From CBDBCK01 sp965203345 (GTDB lineage: Bacteria > Chloroflexota > Dehalococcoidia > Lucifugimonadales > Lucifugimonadaceae), in the NCBI GenBank assembly GCA_965203345.1, contig CBDBCK010000028.1, forward strand, positions 372,001 through 436,000: a DNA stretch of 64,000 nt, read 5' to 3'. Below are positions 16,936-25,726 of this stretch, piece after piece; the stretch's first letter is position 1, and every line of letters begins with the position of its first letter. A program made the translations under genes and the position numbers. The notes below the pieces were generated by a model. The model was given only the letters and a program-made list of their open reading frames with translations. It ran no database searches and was not told where the DNA came from.

Positions 16936-17600
16936 ATATAGAGTACGGAGATTTTGTAAAGTACTCCTTTTACAAAATACGTAGCGAATGGTTCAATCTT
17001 TCCGGGCAAGTTCGTATGGACGAAACTAAACGATTATGCTTGCTGGTAGATAGGATGACTGTGGAGAGTGATTTCTTGGTGTGTAGTGCGACTGGAACGC
17101 GAGCGGACGTAGATTTTCTGACTGTGCACGTGGCAAAAAGTGTGGAGACGTTTCATAACGTCCATCGTAAGTTCAATCAAACTCTTCTGGGGAGATATTT
17201 AGAACAAAGGTTTTCCTACTTGGCGATAAGGCGAAAGACGCAGTACAAGCATGGAGGAGGACGTGCTCCGGAAGATCCCGGAAAATATTTTATCGTTTAC
17301 CCAATGGTCAAAAAAAGGGAGTGGTACACACTTCCTCAGGGAGAGCGTCAACGGATGATGAACGAGCACTTCCAGATAGGTAGAAAATATCCGGAGGTGA
17401 AGATCAACACGACTTACTCCTTTGGGCTGGATGACCCTGAGTTTGTGGTGGCGTTTGAGACTGACCATCCAGAACGGTTTGTGTCTTTGGTCATGGAACT
17501 ACGAGGGACAGAGGCCAGCCAGTATACTATGTCAGAAACACCAATATTCACAACCATAAAGACAACTCTTCACGAAGCCTTGGTAGCAGCAGGGGCGTAG
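16932..17600 (+). CDS. Chlorite dismutase-like heme protein, HemQ/ChdC family
   Basis: The second half carries the family pattern: FIVYPMVKKREWYTLPQGER, then MNEHFQIGRKY with the presumed proximal heme ligand His146, then SFGLDDPEFVVAFETDHPE and MELRGTEAS. HemQ proteins decarboxylate coproheme III to heme b in the final step of the coproporphyrin-dependent route. Length 222 is short but within the range for monomer subunits. It starts inside the stop of the PurN-like gene (ATGA). Function as coproheme decarboxylase is inferred; other members degrade chlorite, though the strongly conserved distal Arg of that activity was not identified here. Confidence 0.8.
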   Translation: MNIEYGDFVKYSFYKIRSEWFNLSGQVRMDETKRLCLLVDRMTVESDFLVCSATGTRADVDFLTVHVAKSVETFHNVHRKFNQTLLGRYLEQRFSYLAIRRKTQYKHGGGRAPEDPGKYFIVYPMVKKREWYTLPQGERQRMMNEHFQIGRKYPEVKINTTYSFGLDDPEFVVAFETDHPERFVSLVMELRGTEASQYTMSETPIFTTIKTTLHEALVAAGA

Positions 17601-17727
17601 CTTTATTTCTCTTCAGTGTCTCAAACGCCTGTAACTGGAGTTTTGTTAAGGTATTAGCAGATTCCTGTGGCCTTGAACTACCTTTATGCGGGGATGCAAA
17701 GCTTATGTAGGGAGTGCGGATTCTAAA

Positions 17728-17994
17728 TCAGATGTTTTTGCCTGGTTCGGAAGAGTCGTACTCGTACTCGTAGTTTAGCTTTATATATTCGGTTTGGTCC
17801 TCTGGGACTTGGTCTTCAGGGAATATAGCGTTAACTGGACAGGCAGGCTCACAGGCTGCGCAGTCTATACACTCTTCAGGATTAATGAAAAGCTGGTTGT
17901 CTCCGGGTTTCGAGTAAATGCAGTCCACTGGGCAGACGTCTACACAAGCCCCGTCCATTAGGTCTACACAATCTTTGCCGATTATATAAGTCAT
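17728..17994 (-). CDS. Seven-iron type bacterial ferredoxin
   Basis: Small acidic electron carrier of 88 residues. Two cluster motifs are visible: CVDLMDGACVDVCPVDCIY and CIDCAACEPACPVNAIF. The first has the wider spacing typical of a 3Fe-4S or 4Fe-4S site in FdxA-type proteins; the second is a classic 4Fe-4S CxxCxxCxxxCP motif. The adjacent A-type Fe-S carrier gene on the same strand fits Fe-S metabolism. Convergent with the HemQ-like gene across a 127-base spacer. Confidence 0.93.
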   Translation of the reverse strand: MTYIIGKDCVDLMDGACVDVCPVDCIYSKPGDNQLFINPEECIDCAACEPACPVNAIFPEDQVPEDQTEYIKLNYEYEYDSSEPGKNI

Positions 17995-18078
17995 CGTACT
18001 ATCCTATTCGTTGAGTCAAAAGTCGAATGAAATAATCAGTCAGTATGGCCTATTTACATAGAGGAAGGTCTACGTTTA

Positions 18079-18441
18079 TTAGCCTCCTCCACCGCAACAT
18101 CCTCCACCCCCACAAGCGCACCCGCCGGCATTGGGATTTGACACTACAAACCCTGACCGCTGCATCCCTTCTACATAGTCCACCCGTGAGCCTTGAAGAA
18201 GTGGCACACTTTCTCTGTCTACTAAAGTCTTTATATTGGATTCTATCACTTCGTCGTTCTCTGTAGCGTCTCCTTCAATGCCGAACTCATACCCGAAACC
18301 TCCGTTCTCACGCTGAACGACAGATATCCTCAAGTAGTTCCCTTCTGAATTGTGCTCTTTCAGAACCTCCTGCAGTTTCTGTTGGGCTATTTCTGTGTAC
18401 TCTACTATTATTGTGCTGTTATCCGCCATTGTCTCCTCCAA
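18079..18441 (-). CDS. A-type iron-sulfur carrier (HesB/IscA-like) lacking the first Cys
   Basis: HesB/IscA fold of about 110 residues with a Gly/Cys-rich tail. In normal members one Cys lies in GGCSG and two in a C-terminal CGC. Here the first site reads ENGGFGYEF with no Cys, while the tail NPNAGGCACGGGGCCGGGG has four. It therefore cannot coordinate Fe-S in the standard three-Cys way and may use the tail cysteines. Start is at 18441, or at an inner Met (18429). It is read in the same direction as the ferredoxin gene just downstream. Confidence 0.82.
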   Translation of the reverse strand: MEETMADNSTIIVEYTEIAQQKLQEVLKEHNSEGNYLRISVVQRENGGFGYEFGIEGDATENDEVIESNIKTLVDRESVPLLQGSRVDYVEGMQRSGFVVSNPNAGGCACGGGGCCGGGG

Positions 18442-18548
18442 TTTAGATGTGGCCCGTATATTTTAGTGTATCTTTCGGGCTATGCTCTTGCTGTTACAAT
18501 TTTAGCATTATCGTCAGTCTTCAGTTCAAGATTATAGAAGGTTGAGCA

Positions 18549-19082
18549 TTGGAAAATAGAGAGCGAAAACCTCGTTCCATACAGGTTGGGCTGTCTGCAG
18601 GCTCGGTCTCGGCAGTGGTGGCGTCGCTGGCGTCATTACCGCTTGTTTCTCCCCATGACGGCCTCTTTAATACAGCAACCGTAACATTAGGGAGCCTCGC
18701 TGCTGGTGTGTTATCGGGTGTAACACACCGAATCACTGAAGGGAAGGATGAACGTGTAAGAGTGGTTCTGCTAGCAGCGGTTCTGCTGGCAACGTTTGCT
18801 GTCGCGGTCGTAGTAAGCGTAGTTATGGAGATGACGGCTCTACAGCGTAGCATATCTTTTATTGTACCCCTTGCAGCAATTTCGTTAACTCTTACGGGGC
18901 TGCTGACCTTGCAGTTTTCTCGGATGATTTTATTTAATGGCTGGGTTATAACGGCAATCGTGTTAGTGGTAGCGTTGGCTTTGGGTGCGAGCTTATCGAT
19001 ATTTGGAGACATGCGTCCTACTGAACTGGAGCTGCCCCCTAGAGCAAGCTCTAGTTTATGTACTCTTTGTATCCTCATGTAG
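18549..19082 (+). CDS. Hypothetical polytopic membrane protein
   Basis: No known family recognised. The 177-residue product has about five hydrophobic segments (near residues 13-32, 42-58, 72-93, 102-122 and 130-150) separated by short charged loops, so it is very probably an inner-membrane protein. Start is TTG without a strong ribosome-binding site. A competing 203-codon frame on the other strand gives a Thr/Ala/Ser-rich product without a plausible fold and is considered a shadow. It is divergent from the Fe-S carrier gene. Confidence 0.6.
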   Translation: MENRERKPRSIQVGLSAGSVSAVVASLASLPLVSPHDGLFNTATVTLGSLAAGVLSGVTHRITEGKDERVRVVLLAAVLLATFAVAVVVSVVMEMTALQRSISFIVPLAAISLTLTGLLTLQFSRMILFNGWVITAIVLVVALALGASLSIFGDMRPTELELPPRASSSLCTLCILM

Positions 19083-19213
19083 AAGTGAGCCGGGAGGATC
19101 ATTGGTATTAATCGACAGGTACTTATAACCATTCACTTTTTGTATGATCCGTGAATCTGCAGATTACATAGATTTTGATAATCTTAAATTAATTACAAAT
19201 ATGGAGAATAGTT

Positions 19214-20323
19214 ATGTATAGATCCGATGAAACGATTTACGAAATTCTGGACCGAATTGCACAGAACGAATATGTTCTACCTCCCATCCAGCGGGAGTTT
19301 GTTTGGAAATCGGAACAAATATGCCAGTTTTTTGATAGCCTGATGCAAGGTTATCCTTTCGGCACGTTTCTGTTTTGGAAGATTGGGCCTAAGAATAGTG
19401 AAACATTTAGATACTACGATTTTGTTCGTAACTATCACCAACAGGACAGACCTCATTGCGAGCTTTTACCAAATATAAAAATCAAAAATCATTCGCTTAT
19501 TGGTGTTCTGGATGGCCAACAACGCCTAACGGCGTTAAATATCGGACTCACAGGATCTGCGGCTTGGAAACTGCCTGGCAAATGGAAGCGCAACCCTTAT
19601 GCCTATCCTAAGCAATTCCTTTATCTCAATCTTCTGTCCAAAGCTCAGAAAAACGAAGAGGAACAAGGGGCACTTTATCGATTTGAATTCATGACAGAAG
19701 CACATGCCTCTTCAAGTTCTTCCGATAAACATTGGTTTAAAGTCAGCGATATTATGGGCATGAAAAATCATCGAACTATGATGGACTGGCTGCGTGATCA
19801 GCCCATGCAACGTGAAGAATCATTTGCTGCCCACGATGTTTTAGAGAAGTTGCGTGGATTGGTTCATGATAACGATCGACTTGTCTCATACTACGAAGAG
19901 AAAAGCCAAGATATTGAGAGAGTATTACATATTTTTATCCGTACAAACAGCGGAGGAACCATACTTTCCTATTCCGATTTGCTACTTTCTACTGCTGTCT
20001 CTCAATGGAAGATGAACGCCAGAGAGGAGATTCACGATTTTGTTGACGAAATAAATAGAATTGGAAATGGTTTCTCATTTACCAAAGATTTTGTTCTTAA
20101 AGCAGGATTGATGCTCAGTGATATCGGAAGTGTCGGCTTTAAAGTAGAAAATTTTAATCGCAAAAACATGGAAATTTTAGAAAACAACTGGAGACAAATT
20201 CAGGAGGCTATTCGAATTGCAATTCAATTAGTCTCCTCTTTTGGATTTGATGGACGAACTATACGATCAGCTAGTGCTATGTTACCTATTGCGTACTATC
20301 TATATAAGTTAAATCCGGAATAA
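19214..20323 (+). pseudogene. GmrSD-like type IV restriction protein, DUF262 part (frame-broken)
   Basis: The N-terminal DUF262 domain has LPPIQREFVWK and the hallmark DGQQRLTAL at residues 100-108, with FIRTNSGGTILSYSDLLLS further on. This family cleaves modified phage DNA and uses NTP hydrolysis. The frame ends at TAA 20321-20323 exactly inside a 16-bp tandem duplication; removing one unit joins it to the following frame as a single 585-residue protein with a C-terminal DUF1524 nuclease. ATG at 19214 follows a GGAG site. Composition is AT-rich, suggesting horizontal transfer. Two separate genes gmrS/gmrD are also known in the family, so some function may remain. Confidence 0.85.
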
Positions 20324-20335
20324 GTTAAATCCGGA
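20304..20335 (+). repeat. Perfect 16-bp tandem duplication breaking the GmrSD-like gene
   Basis: Units 20304-20319 and 20320-20335 are identical (ATAAGTTAAATCCGGA). Because 16 is not a multiple of three, the second unit shifts the frame and exposes a stop. Both frames encode KLNP across their own copy, which is direct evidence for duplication in a once continuous gene. Confidence 0.97.
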
Positions 20336-20336
20336 T

Positions 20337-20987
20337 ATGAACTACATAATTCACAACAGATATCAGCAGGATAGAGAAGAAATTAGAATTTGGCTTATTC
20401 ACAGTATCCTAAAGGCTTCTGGCGTTTGGGGAAGCGGCCTTGACACACTGCTCACCTCATTGCGTGAGATAATAAATGAACATGGAAACGAAAGGTTCCC
20501 TACCCAACAGATAAGGTCTGCAATGGCACGTCGTGGTAAATCCCTTGTTTTTGACCAAGAAGAGATAGAAGACCTTTCTGACATGGACCATAAAGACAAG
20601 CGATTATTGAGCCTTCTGTCGTTATTGTTCCCCTTTGCTGCTGATTTTGGAAATCAATTCCATATTGACCATGTTTTCCCCAAATCTTTCTTTACCAAGA
20701 ATAGACTAAACAAGGCAGGTGTTGATCCTGGGGCTATAGACAAGTACAAAGAATGGTGTAATAGACTGGCAAACACTCAGTTGCTACTCGGCCCCAAAAA
20801 CCTTGAAAAAGCCCAAACACTCCCGCTAGATTGGCTTAAGAGAGAATTTCCTGATGAAATCCGCCGCAATGAACATGTCAGGAAATATTGTCTTGGCGAG
20901 GTGCCCGAGAAAATAAGCGAATTTGGTGAATTCTACCAAACACGCAGAGGTTTGCTGAAAAACAGGATTACAGAATTACTCGCATGA
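20337..20987 (+). pseudogene. GmrSD-like type IV restriction protein, DUF1524 HNH nuclease part
   Basis: Second half of the split gene. It carries the HNH-type site FHIDHVFPKSFF (His109, Asp111, His112) and the later NRLANTQLLLGPKNLEKAQ, the typical C-terminal DUF1524 nuclease. The ATG at 20337 follows the duplicated unit directly and lacks a good ribosome-binding site, so it was probably an internal Met in the ancestral protein. Independent translation is possible but unproven. Composition matches the first half. Confidence 0.85.
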
Positions 20988-21112
20988 ATAACATGGCAGC
21001 CTGTATTTGCACACCCCATATCCCACTCAACACCCAAATACATTTCGTTTCATCAAGATAGACTAAGATGAGGCTTTGCTCAAAAATGTATAGTGGTCAA
21101 TAGGAGCTTTTA

Positions 21113-21838
21113 ATGTTGTTAATACTAAACAAAACGATTCTAGCTTGTTTGCTCTGCATAAGCTTCATACTAATCGCCTTCTGTTCTAGAGAGACTGCTC
21201 CTCCTACATTGGAAGACCAGGGGAGTAGTGATAGTTCGGAAGATACGGTTCCGTCTCCATCTTTGGAAGATCAGGAGAACGACGCTCAGGCCGCGGAGCT
21301 GGAATACTCTAGATTCACCATATCTACCGAAGGAGATGATGCTTCAATGGCTATCTTCAGGGTTGAAGAAGTGTTGAACAGAAGCCCCGCGACCATTCTT
21401 GTAGAACTATCTACTAACTCACTTGAGGGAGAAGTGAACTTTGACGGCAACGACTCCAATATACGCTTGGACGTGCACGCACTGATGAGCGACCAGACCT
21501 TCCGAGACCGCTATGTCCGTCAAAGACTCTTTCCAGATAGCCGTTATGCAGTCTTTAATTTAAGAAGCCTTTTGCCTCTACCGGCAGGTTTTGTAGAAGG
21601 TGATGAAATCCGAACTGAGGTAAGCGGAACGCTTAGCATAAAAGAGGTAGAAACTCTCTTAAGTTTTGATATAGAGGCACGTAATGATGGGGATGTGATA
21701 TTTATATTGGGCAGGACTACATTTACGTGGGAAGACGTCGGTCTTCAGATAAGTGACGTAACAGCGGCGCAACCTGTGGTGAGTGTAGCTGATACTGTAG
21801 AGGTGGAGATACTGTTAAAACTGGTACCCTCTGCATGA
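21113..21838 (+). CDS. YceI-like family lipoprotein
   Basis: An N-terminal signal sequence (residues 1-24) ends in LIAFCS, a weak lipobox with Cys24. A Ser/Asp/Pro-rich linker follows to about residue 60. The rest matches the YceI lipid-binding lipocalin-like fold: SRFTISTEGDDASMAIFRV, a phrase corresponding to FDGNDSN, VHALMSDQTFRDRYVRQRLF and GTLSIKEVETLLSFDIEA. YceI proteins bind isoprenoid-type lipids outside the cytoplasm. Placed between the restriction gene and the FGE gene; no operon evidence. Confidence 0.78.
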   Translation: MLLILNKTILACLLCISFILIAFCSRETAPPTLEDQGSSDSSEDTVPSPSLEDQENDAQAAELEYSRFTISTEGDDASMAIFRVEEVLNRSPATILVELSTNSLEGEVNFDGNDSNIRLDVHALMSDQTFRDRYVRQRLFPDSRYAVFNLRSLLPLPAGFVEGDEIRTEVSGTLSIKEVETLLSFDIEARNDGDVIFILGRTTFTWEDVGLQISDVTAAQPVVSVADTVEVEILLKLVPSA

Positions 21839-21950
21839 CCTGATACGTCACTTAAAATATCTCATAGCCTTGATATTTGTCTCTACTTAGTCTTTTGTTC
21901 AATTGTCAAAGATAAGCCATGAGGCTCTGTACTCTTAGTTGGATAACTAT

Positions 21951-22931
21951 ATGGAAAAACCAAACACGCATGGCATATGTTGCACGCCCTCACGATCAAA
22001 TGGTCAAAATGTAGGAGAATTTGAAGCGAATGACATTGCTGGCCTTTCCGATGAGCTCAACGTTGCTCAAAGAGTGTATGGGTTGACTAAGATCCATGAA
22101 GGTGTGTTTTTGATGGGGTCTTCGGACAAAACCTTTCCTACCGACGGTGAAAGCCCGGTCAGAAAGGTTTTTGTCAGCACTTTCTCTTTATCTACGAAGC
22201 CGGTCAGTTGTGTCGATTTCGACAGATTTGTATTATCAACCGGATACGTTACGGATGCTGAGAGGTACGGCTGGTCTTTTGTATTTTATGATTTTGTGAG
22301 TAAAGCGGCGCGCAACACTGTTTCTGAGATCGTGCAGGGTGCTCCATGGTGGTGGAAAGTAGAAAACGCAAACTGGCGTTTCCCTGACGGTCGTGGCTCT
22401 TCTTGGGAGAATATTCCTGATCATCCGGTTACGCATGTTTCTTGGAACGACGCGGTTGCATACTGCAATTGGGTAGGAGGTAGGTTGCCGACGGAAGCCG
22501 AATGGGAAATGGCAGCACGAGCAGGGTTGGAGCAGGCCCAGTTCGCATGGGGAAATGAACTTCATCCAGGTGGGAAGCATATGTGCAATATCTGGCAGGG
22601 GAAATTCCCAACGGAAAATGCCACTGAAGACGGTTACGCTGGCACGTCGCCTTCTGAAGCGTTTCCCCCGAATAAGTGGGGGTTGTATGATATGACAGGC
22701 AATGTATGGGAATGGTGCAAAGACTGGTTCTCTGGGTCTTATCATCGCGGAGGTGGTCGCCGAACTAGAGAAAATCCCATAGGACCTCCGAAAGGAAATA
22801 CAAAAGTGATTCGGGGAGGTTCCTACCTTTGTCACGACTCGTATTGCAACAGGTACAGAGTGGGAGCACGCACCTCTTCAGAACCGGACTCAAGTACGGG
22901 CAATATAGGGTTTCGTATAGTCCATTCATAA
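21951..22931 (+). CDS. Formylglycine-generating enzyme (SUMF1/FGE)
   Basis: Oxidises a Cys in CxPxR motifs of sulfatases to formylglycine. The catalytic pair Cys294 and Cys299 lies in RGGSYLCHDSYCNRYR, aligning with human Cys336/Cys341, and the typical PWWW, DHPVTHVSWNDAVAYC, RLPTEAEWE, NIWQG and GLYDMTGNVWEW segments are all there. So it is a true FGE rather than a distant C-type lectin-like relative. ATG at 21951 is preferred over TTG 21939. Residues 11-15 read CTPSR, matching the sulfatase target consensus itself. No sulfatase gene is in the window, so the substrate is elsewhere. Confidence 0.93.
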   Translation: MEKPNTHGICCTPSRSNGQNVGEFEANDIAGLSDELNVAQRVYGLTKIHEGVFLMGSSDKTFPTDGESPVRKVFVSTFSLSTKPVSCVDFDRFVLSTGYVTDAERYGWSFVFYDFVSKAARNTVSEIVQGAPWWWKVENANWRFPDGRGSSWENIPDHPVTHVSWNDAVAYCNWVGGRLPTEAEWEMAARAGLEQAQFAWGNELHPGGKHMCNIWQGKFPTENATEDGYAGTSPSEAFPPNKWGLYDMTGNVWEWCKDWFSGSYHRGGGRRTRENPIGPPKGNTKVIRGGSYLCHDSYCNRYRVGARTSSEPDSSTGNIGFRIVHS

Positions 22932-23235
22932 GGAACTCACTAAGAAGGAAGTTTGTTAAGCGTGTCAGAGTAGGCTATTTGCAGGAATCATTTACTGGAA
23001 CTTCAGGGCACAAGTATAGATAAGACATGTCAATATGCCAATCAAATCTTGTATCATATCGCCAAGACCTTATTGAAAATCTGTACAGGATATGGGCGTT
23101 GAGAGTATTTTCAGAGGTTTCTGTTTGCGGCGAACTTCGGACTAATATGCATATAGGTACCGGCCCGATCGTATATCGTACTTAAAGTGATAGGCTTATA
23201 AAAGTTTATTCAGATTAGGCGCTAAACAAGTAATT
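22932..23235. other. Intergenic region before guaB3
   Basis: About 300 bases. No tRNA, terminator or clear family of repeat seen. It must contain the promoter of the guaB3-hisS-prfA run; an AT-rich TATAAA at about 23199 is the only suggestive hexamer. Confidence 0.3.
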
Positions 23236-24396
23236 ATGAACCAGAACACAAGAACAAATAGCAATTCTTATGGTTTACCTATGGCATACGGATTTGAAGA
23301 TGTAGCCATTGTGCCGGGAGATGTAACCATTAATCCGGAATTAACAAATATATCTGTTCAAGTGGGTTCTCATGATCTAGCTATACCGATTATGGCCTCA
23401 GCTATGGACAGTGTGGTGTCTCCTTCTTTTGCTGCCAAACTATCAAAAAAGGGTGGGCTTGCTGTTCTCAATCTGGGCGGTATACACTCGCGCTACGAAG
23501 ACCCGGAATCGGTCTACTCAGAGATAATCGCGTCCCCGAAGGAAAATTCTACGGTTCTCTTGCAGAAGATTTACTCTGCGCCTATCAATGAACGGCTTAT
23601 AGGAGAGATCATCCAAAATATGAATAGGAGAGGTTCCAAGACTGCCGTCTCTATCACGCCTGCCAATGCAAAAAAACTGGCGCCTGTAGCTGTAGAAGCA
23701 GGCGCCGAGAGCATCTTTATCCAAAGCACGGTTACAACCGCACGGCACAAATCTCGAAGTCTGAGAGGTCTTATATTGACGGAGCTTATTAAACAGCTAA
23801 AAAAACCTGTCTTTGCTGGTAACACGGTGTCTTACGCGGTAACTAAAGAACTTATGGAGCAGGGCGTTAGCGGAGTAGTGGTAGGAGTAGGTCCTGGTTC
23901 TGCATGCACTAGCCGAGAAGTTCTGGGTATAGGAGTTCCGCAAATAACTGCCACTATGGAATGTGCCGCTGCAAGAGATGATTATGCGAAAAAGTCAGGA
24001 CGATACGTCACCATCATCACAGATGGAGGAATGCGCACTGGCGGCGATATCTGTAAGTCAATAGCGGCAGGCGCGGACGCAGTGATGATAGGTAGCCCGT
24101 TTGCGAAGACGTTTGAGGCTCCATGCAAGGGTTTTCATTGGGGAATGTCTACTCCTCATGCTTCCTTGCCGCGAGGCACGAAACTGGACTTAGGGCAACG
24201 TTATTCCCTTGATCAGCTACTCTTCGGTCCTAGTTCAAAGACTGACGGTACCGAGAATCTAATAGGTGCACTTCGGATATCTATGGGGATGGTAGGAGCT
24301 TTAAACATCAAAGAAATGCAGAAAGCCTGCCTGATTCATGTCCCGTCAATAAAGAGTGAAGGGAAGATTTACCAGGCAGCCGGTTCATACGTTTAG
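23236..24396 (+). CDS. guaB3: GuaB3-type IMP dehydrogenase paralogue
   Basis: A TIM-barrel of the IMPDH/GMP reductase family without CBS domains. Conserved parts: the opening FEDVAIVPGDVTINPEL, the phosphate loop GVVVGVGPGSACTSREV with Cys224 in the position of the catalytic Cys, and ITDGGMRTGGDICKSIAAGADAVMIGSPFA. The sequence type matches GuaB3, found in Actinobacteria, Chloroflexota and Cyanobacteria. Its substrate in vivo is not settled. Purine context (purF, purM, purH elsewhere) fits. Followed 7 bases later by hisS. Confidence 0.88.
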   Translation: MNQNTRTNSNSYGLPMAYGFEDVAIVPGDVTINPELTNISVQVGSHDLAIPIMASAMDSVVSPSFAAKLSKKGGLAVLNLGGIHSRYEDPESVYSEIIASPKENSTVLLQKIYSAPINERLIGEIIQNMNRRGSKTAVSITPANAKKLAPVAVEAGAESIFIQSTVTTARHKSRSLRGLILTELIKQLKKPVFAGNTVSYAVTKELMEQGVSGVVVGVGPGSACTSREVLGIGVPQITATMECAAARDDYAKKSGRYVTIITDGGMRTGGDICKSIAAGADAVMIGSPFAKTFEAPCKGFHWGMSTPHASLPRGTKLDLGQRYSLDQLLFGPSSKTDGTENLIGALRISMGMVGALNIKEMQKACLIHVPSIKSEGKIYQAAGSYV

Positions 24397-24403
24397 CCGA
24401 GGG

Positions 24404-25726
24404 ATGCAACCGCTGTTCCGATTACCGCGCGGCACGGTAGATATACTGCCGAATGAACAGCCGTTCTGGGAGTTTGTATCTAACGTCGCTTCAAAGATAG
24501 CCAGTCGTTTTTTCTACCATCGCATAGATACACCTTTATTTGAGTCCGCCGCCCTTTTTCAACGTGGGGTAGGGCAAAACACCGACATAGTTATGAAGGA
24601 GATGTACACCTTTGAAGATCACGGGGGCGATATGCTATCTCTGAGACCTGAGGGGACAGCATCTATATGCAGAGCGTATATAGAACACGGTATGAGTAGT
24701 CTATCTCAGCCTGTACGCCTTTTTTATATTGGTCCTATGTTCCGATATGAAAGACCACAAGCCGGACGTTTTCGTCAATTTCATCAATTTGGAGCAGAAG
24801 CTATAGGAGACGCTTCTCCATCAGTAGATGCAGAGATAATTGATATGGCTTGGAGTTTTCTCAACGCTTTGGGGATATCTAACCTCGTATTGCGCATAAA
24901 TACGATAGGGGACAGACAAGATCGTGAACACTACGAACGAGAGGTCAGACGCTACTACGAAGGACGTATATCTGCTCTTTCAGCGGTAGAACGAGAACGT
25001 TTAGCTAGATCTCCATTGCGTATGCTTGATGCCAAAGAGGGATCTGCAAAAGATCTAGCAGAAAACGCACCGCAATCAATAGAATTCATAGGTGAAGAAG
25101 CCAAATCACACTTTCAAACATTACTAGAGATGCTGAATGAGCTTAAGAATGTCCACAGCGGTTTCACTTATCGAATAGATCACACTCTCGTACGAGGTTT
25201 GGACTACTATAACAGGACAGTTTTCGAGATGGAAGAGGCAGAAGCACATGGACAGCAGTCGTCACTATTGGGTGGCGGGCGTTACGATCCACTTATGGGT
25301 TCTATCGGAGGTACTGATACGGCTGGATGTGGTTTCGCGGCTGGCCTTGAGCGGATAGTAAATGCTATACGCTCCCATAGCGAAGAGAAACAGAAGAGAG
25401 ACTGTACTAGAACAGTAATTGCGACAGTTGGGTGTTCTCTGGAGACTGTTGCGTTCCGTTTGGCGGCATCTTTGCGGCGACATGGGGTTCAAGCAATTTT
25501 GGCTCCCAGGCATCGTTCTTTAAAAGCAAAAATGCGTTACGCTGCAGGTCAAGTTAAAGCCAAGCAAGTGGTCATAGTAGGACCTAAAGACTTCACTGAT
25601 AACTGCGTATCTATTCGCTGGTTGACGACGGGGGAGCAACAACGTGCTCCTGCAGATGATACAGTAGCTTTAGCAAGAATGCTGATGGAACCAGATATCT
25701 CCAACCCTGAAATACATGAATCCTGA
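24404..25726 (+). CDS. hisS: Histidyl-tRNA synthetase
   Basis: Class II synthetase charging tRNA-His. Motif 1 to 3 parts are seen: LRPEGTASICRAYIEHG, RLFYIGPMFRYERPQAGRFRQFHQFGAEAIG and the His-specific LVRGLDYYNRTVFE, then GGGRYDPLM and GCGFAAGLERI. A C-terminal anticodon-binding domain follows. ATG 24404, beginning MQPLFRLPRGTVDILP, is preferred over an upstream TTG inside guaB3. The end overlaps prfA by 11 bases. Confidence 0.96.
   Translation: MQPLFRLPRGTVDILPNEQPFWEFVSNVASKIASRFFYHRIDTPLFESAALFQRGVGQNTDIVMKEMYTFEDHGGDMLSLRPEGTASICRAYIEHGMSSLSQPVRLFYIGPMFRYERPQAGRFRQFHQFGAEAIGDASPSVDAEIIDMAWSFLNALGISNLVLRINTIGDRQDREHYEREVRRYYEGRISALSAVERERLARSPLRMLDAKEGSAKDLAENAPQSIEFIGEEAKSHFQTLLEMLNELKNVHSGFTYRIDHTLVRGLDYYNRTVFEMEEAEAHGQQSSLLGGGRYDPLMGSIGGTDTAGCGFAAGLERIVNAIRSHSEEKQKRDCTRTVIATVGCSLETVAFRLAASLRRHGVQAILAPRHRSLKAKMRYAAGQVKAKQVVIVGPKDFTDNCVSIRWLTTGEQQRAPADDTVALARMLMEPDISNPEIHES

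Noticed and set aside
18521..19132. 203-codon frame opposite the hypothetical membrane protein
   Set aside because: Ser/Thr/Ala-rich product without fold; the other strand gives a convincing helix-rich membrane protein.
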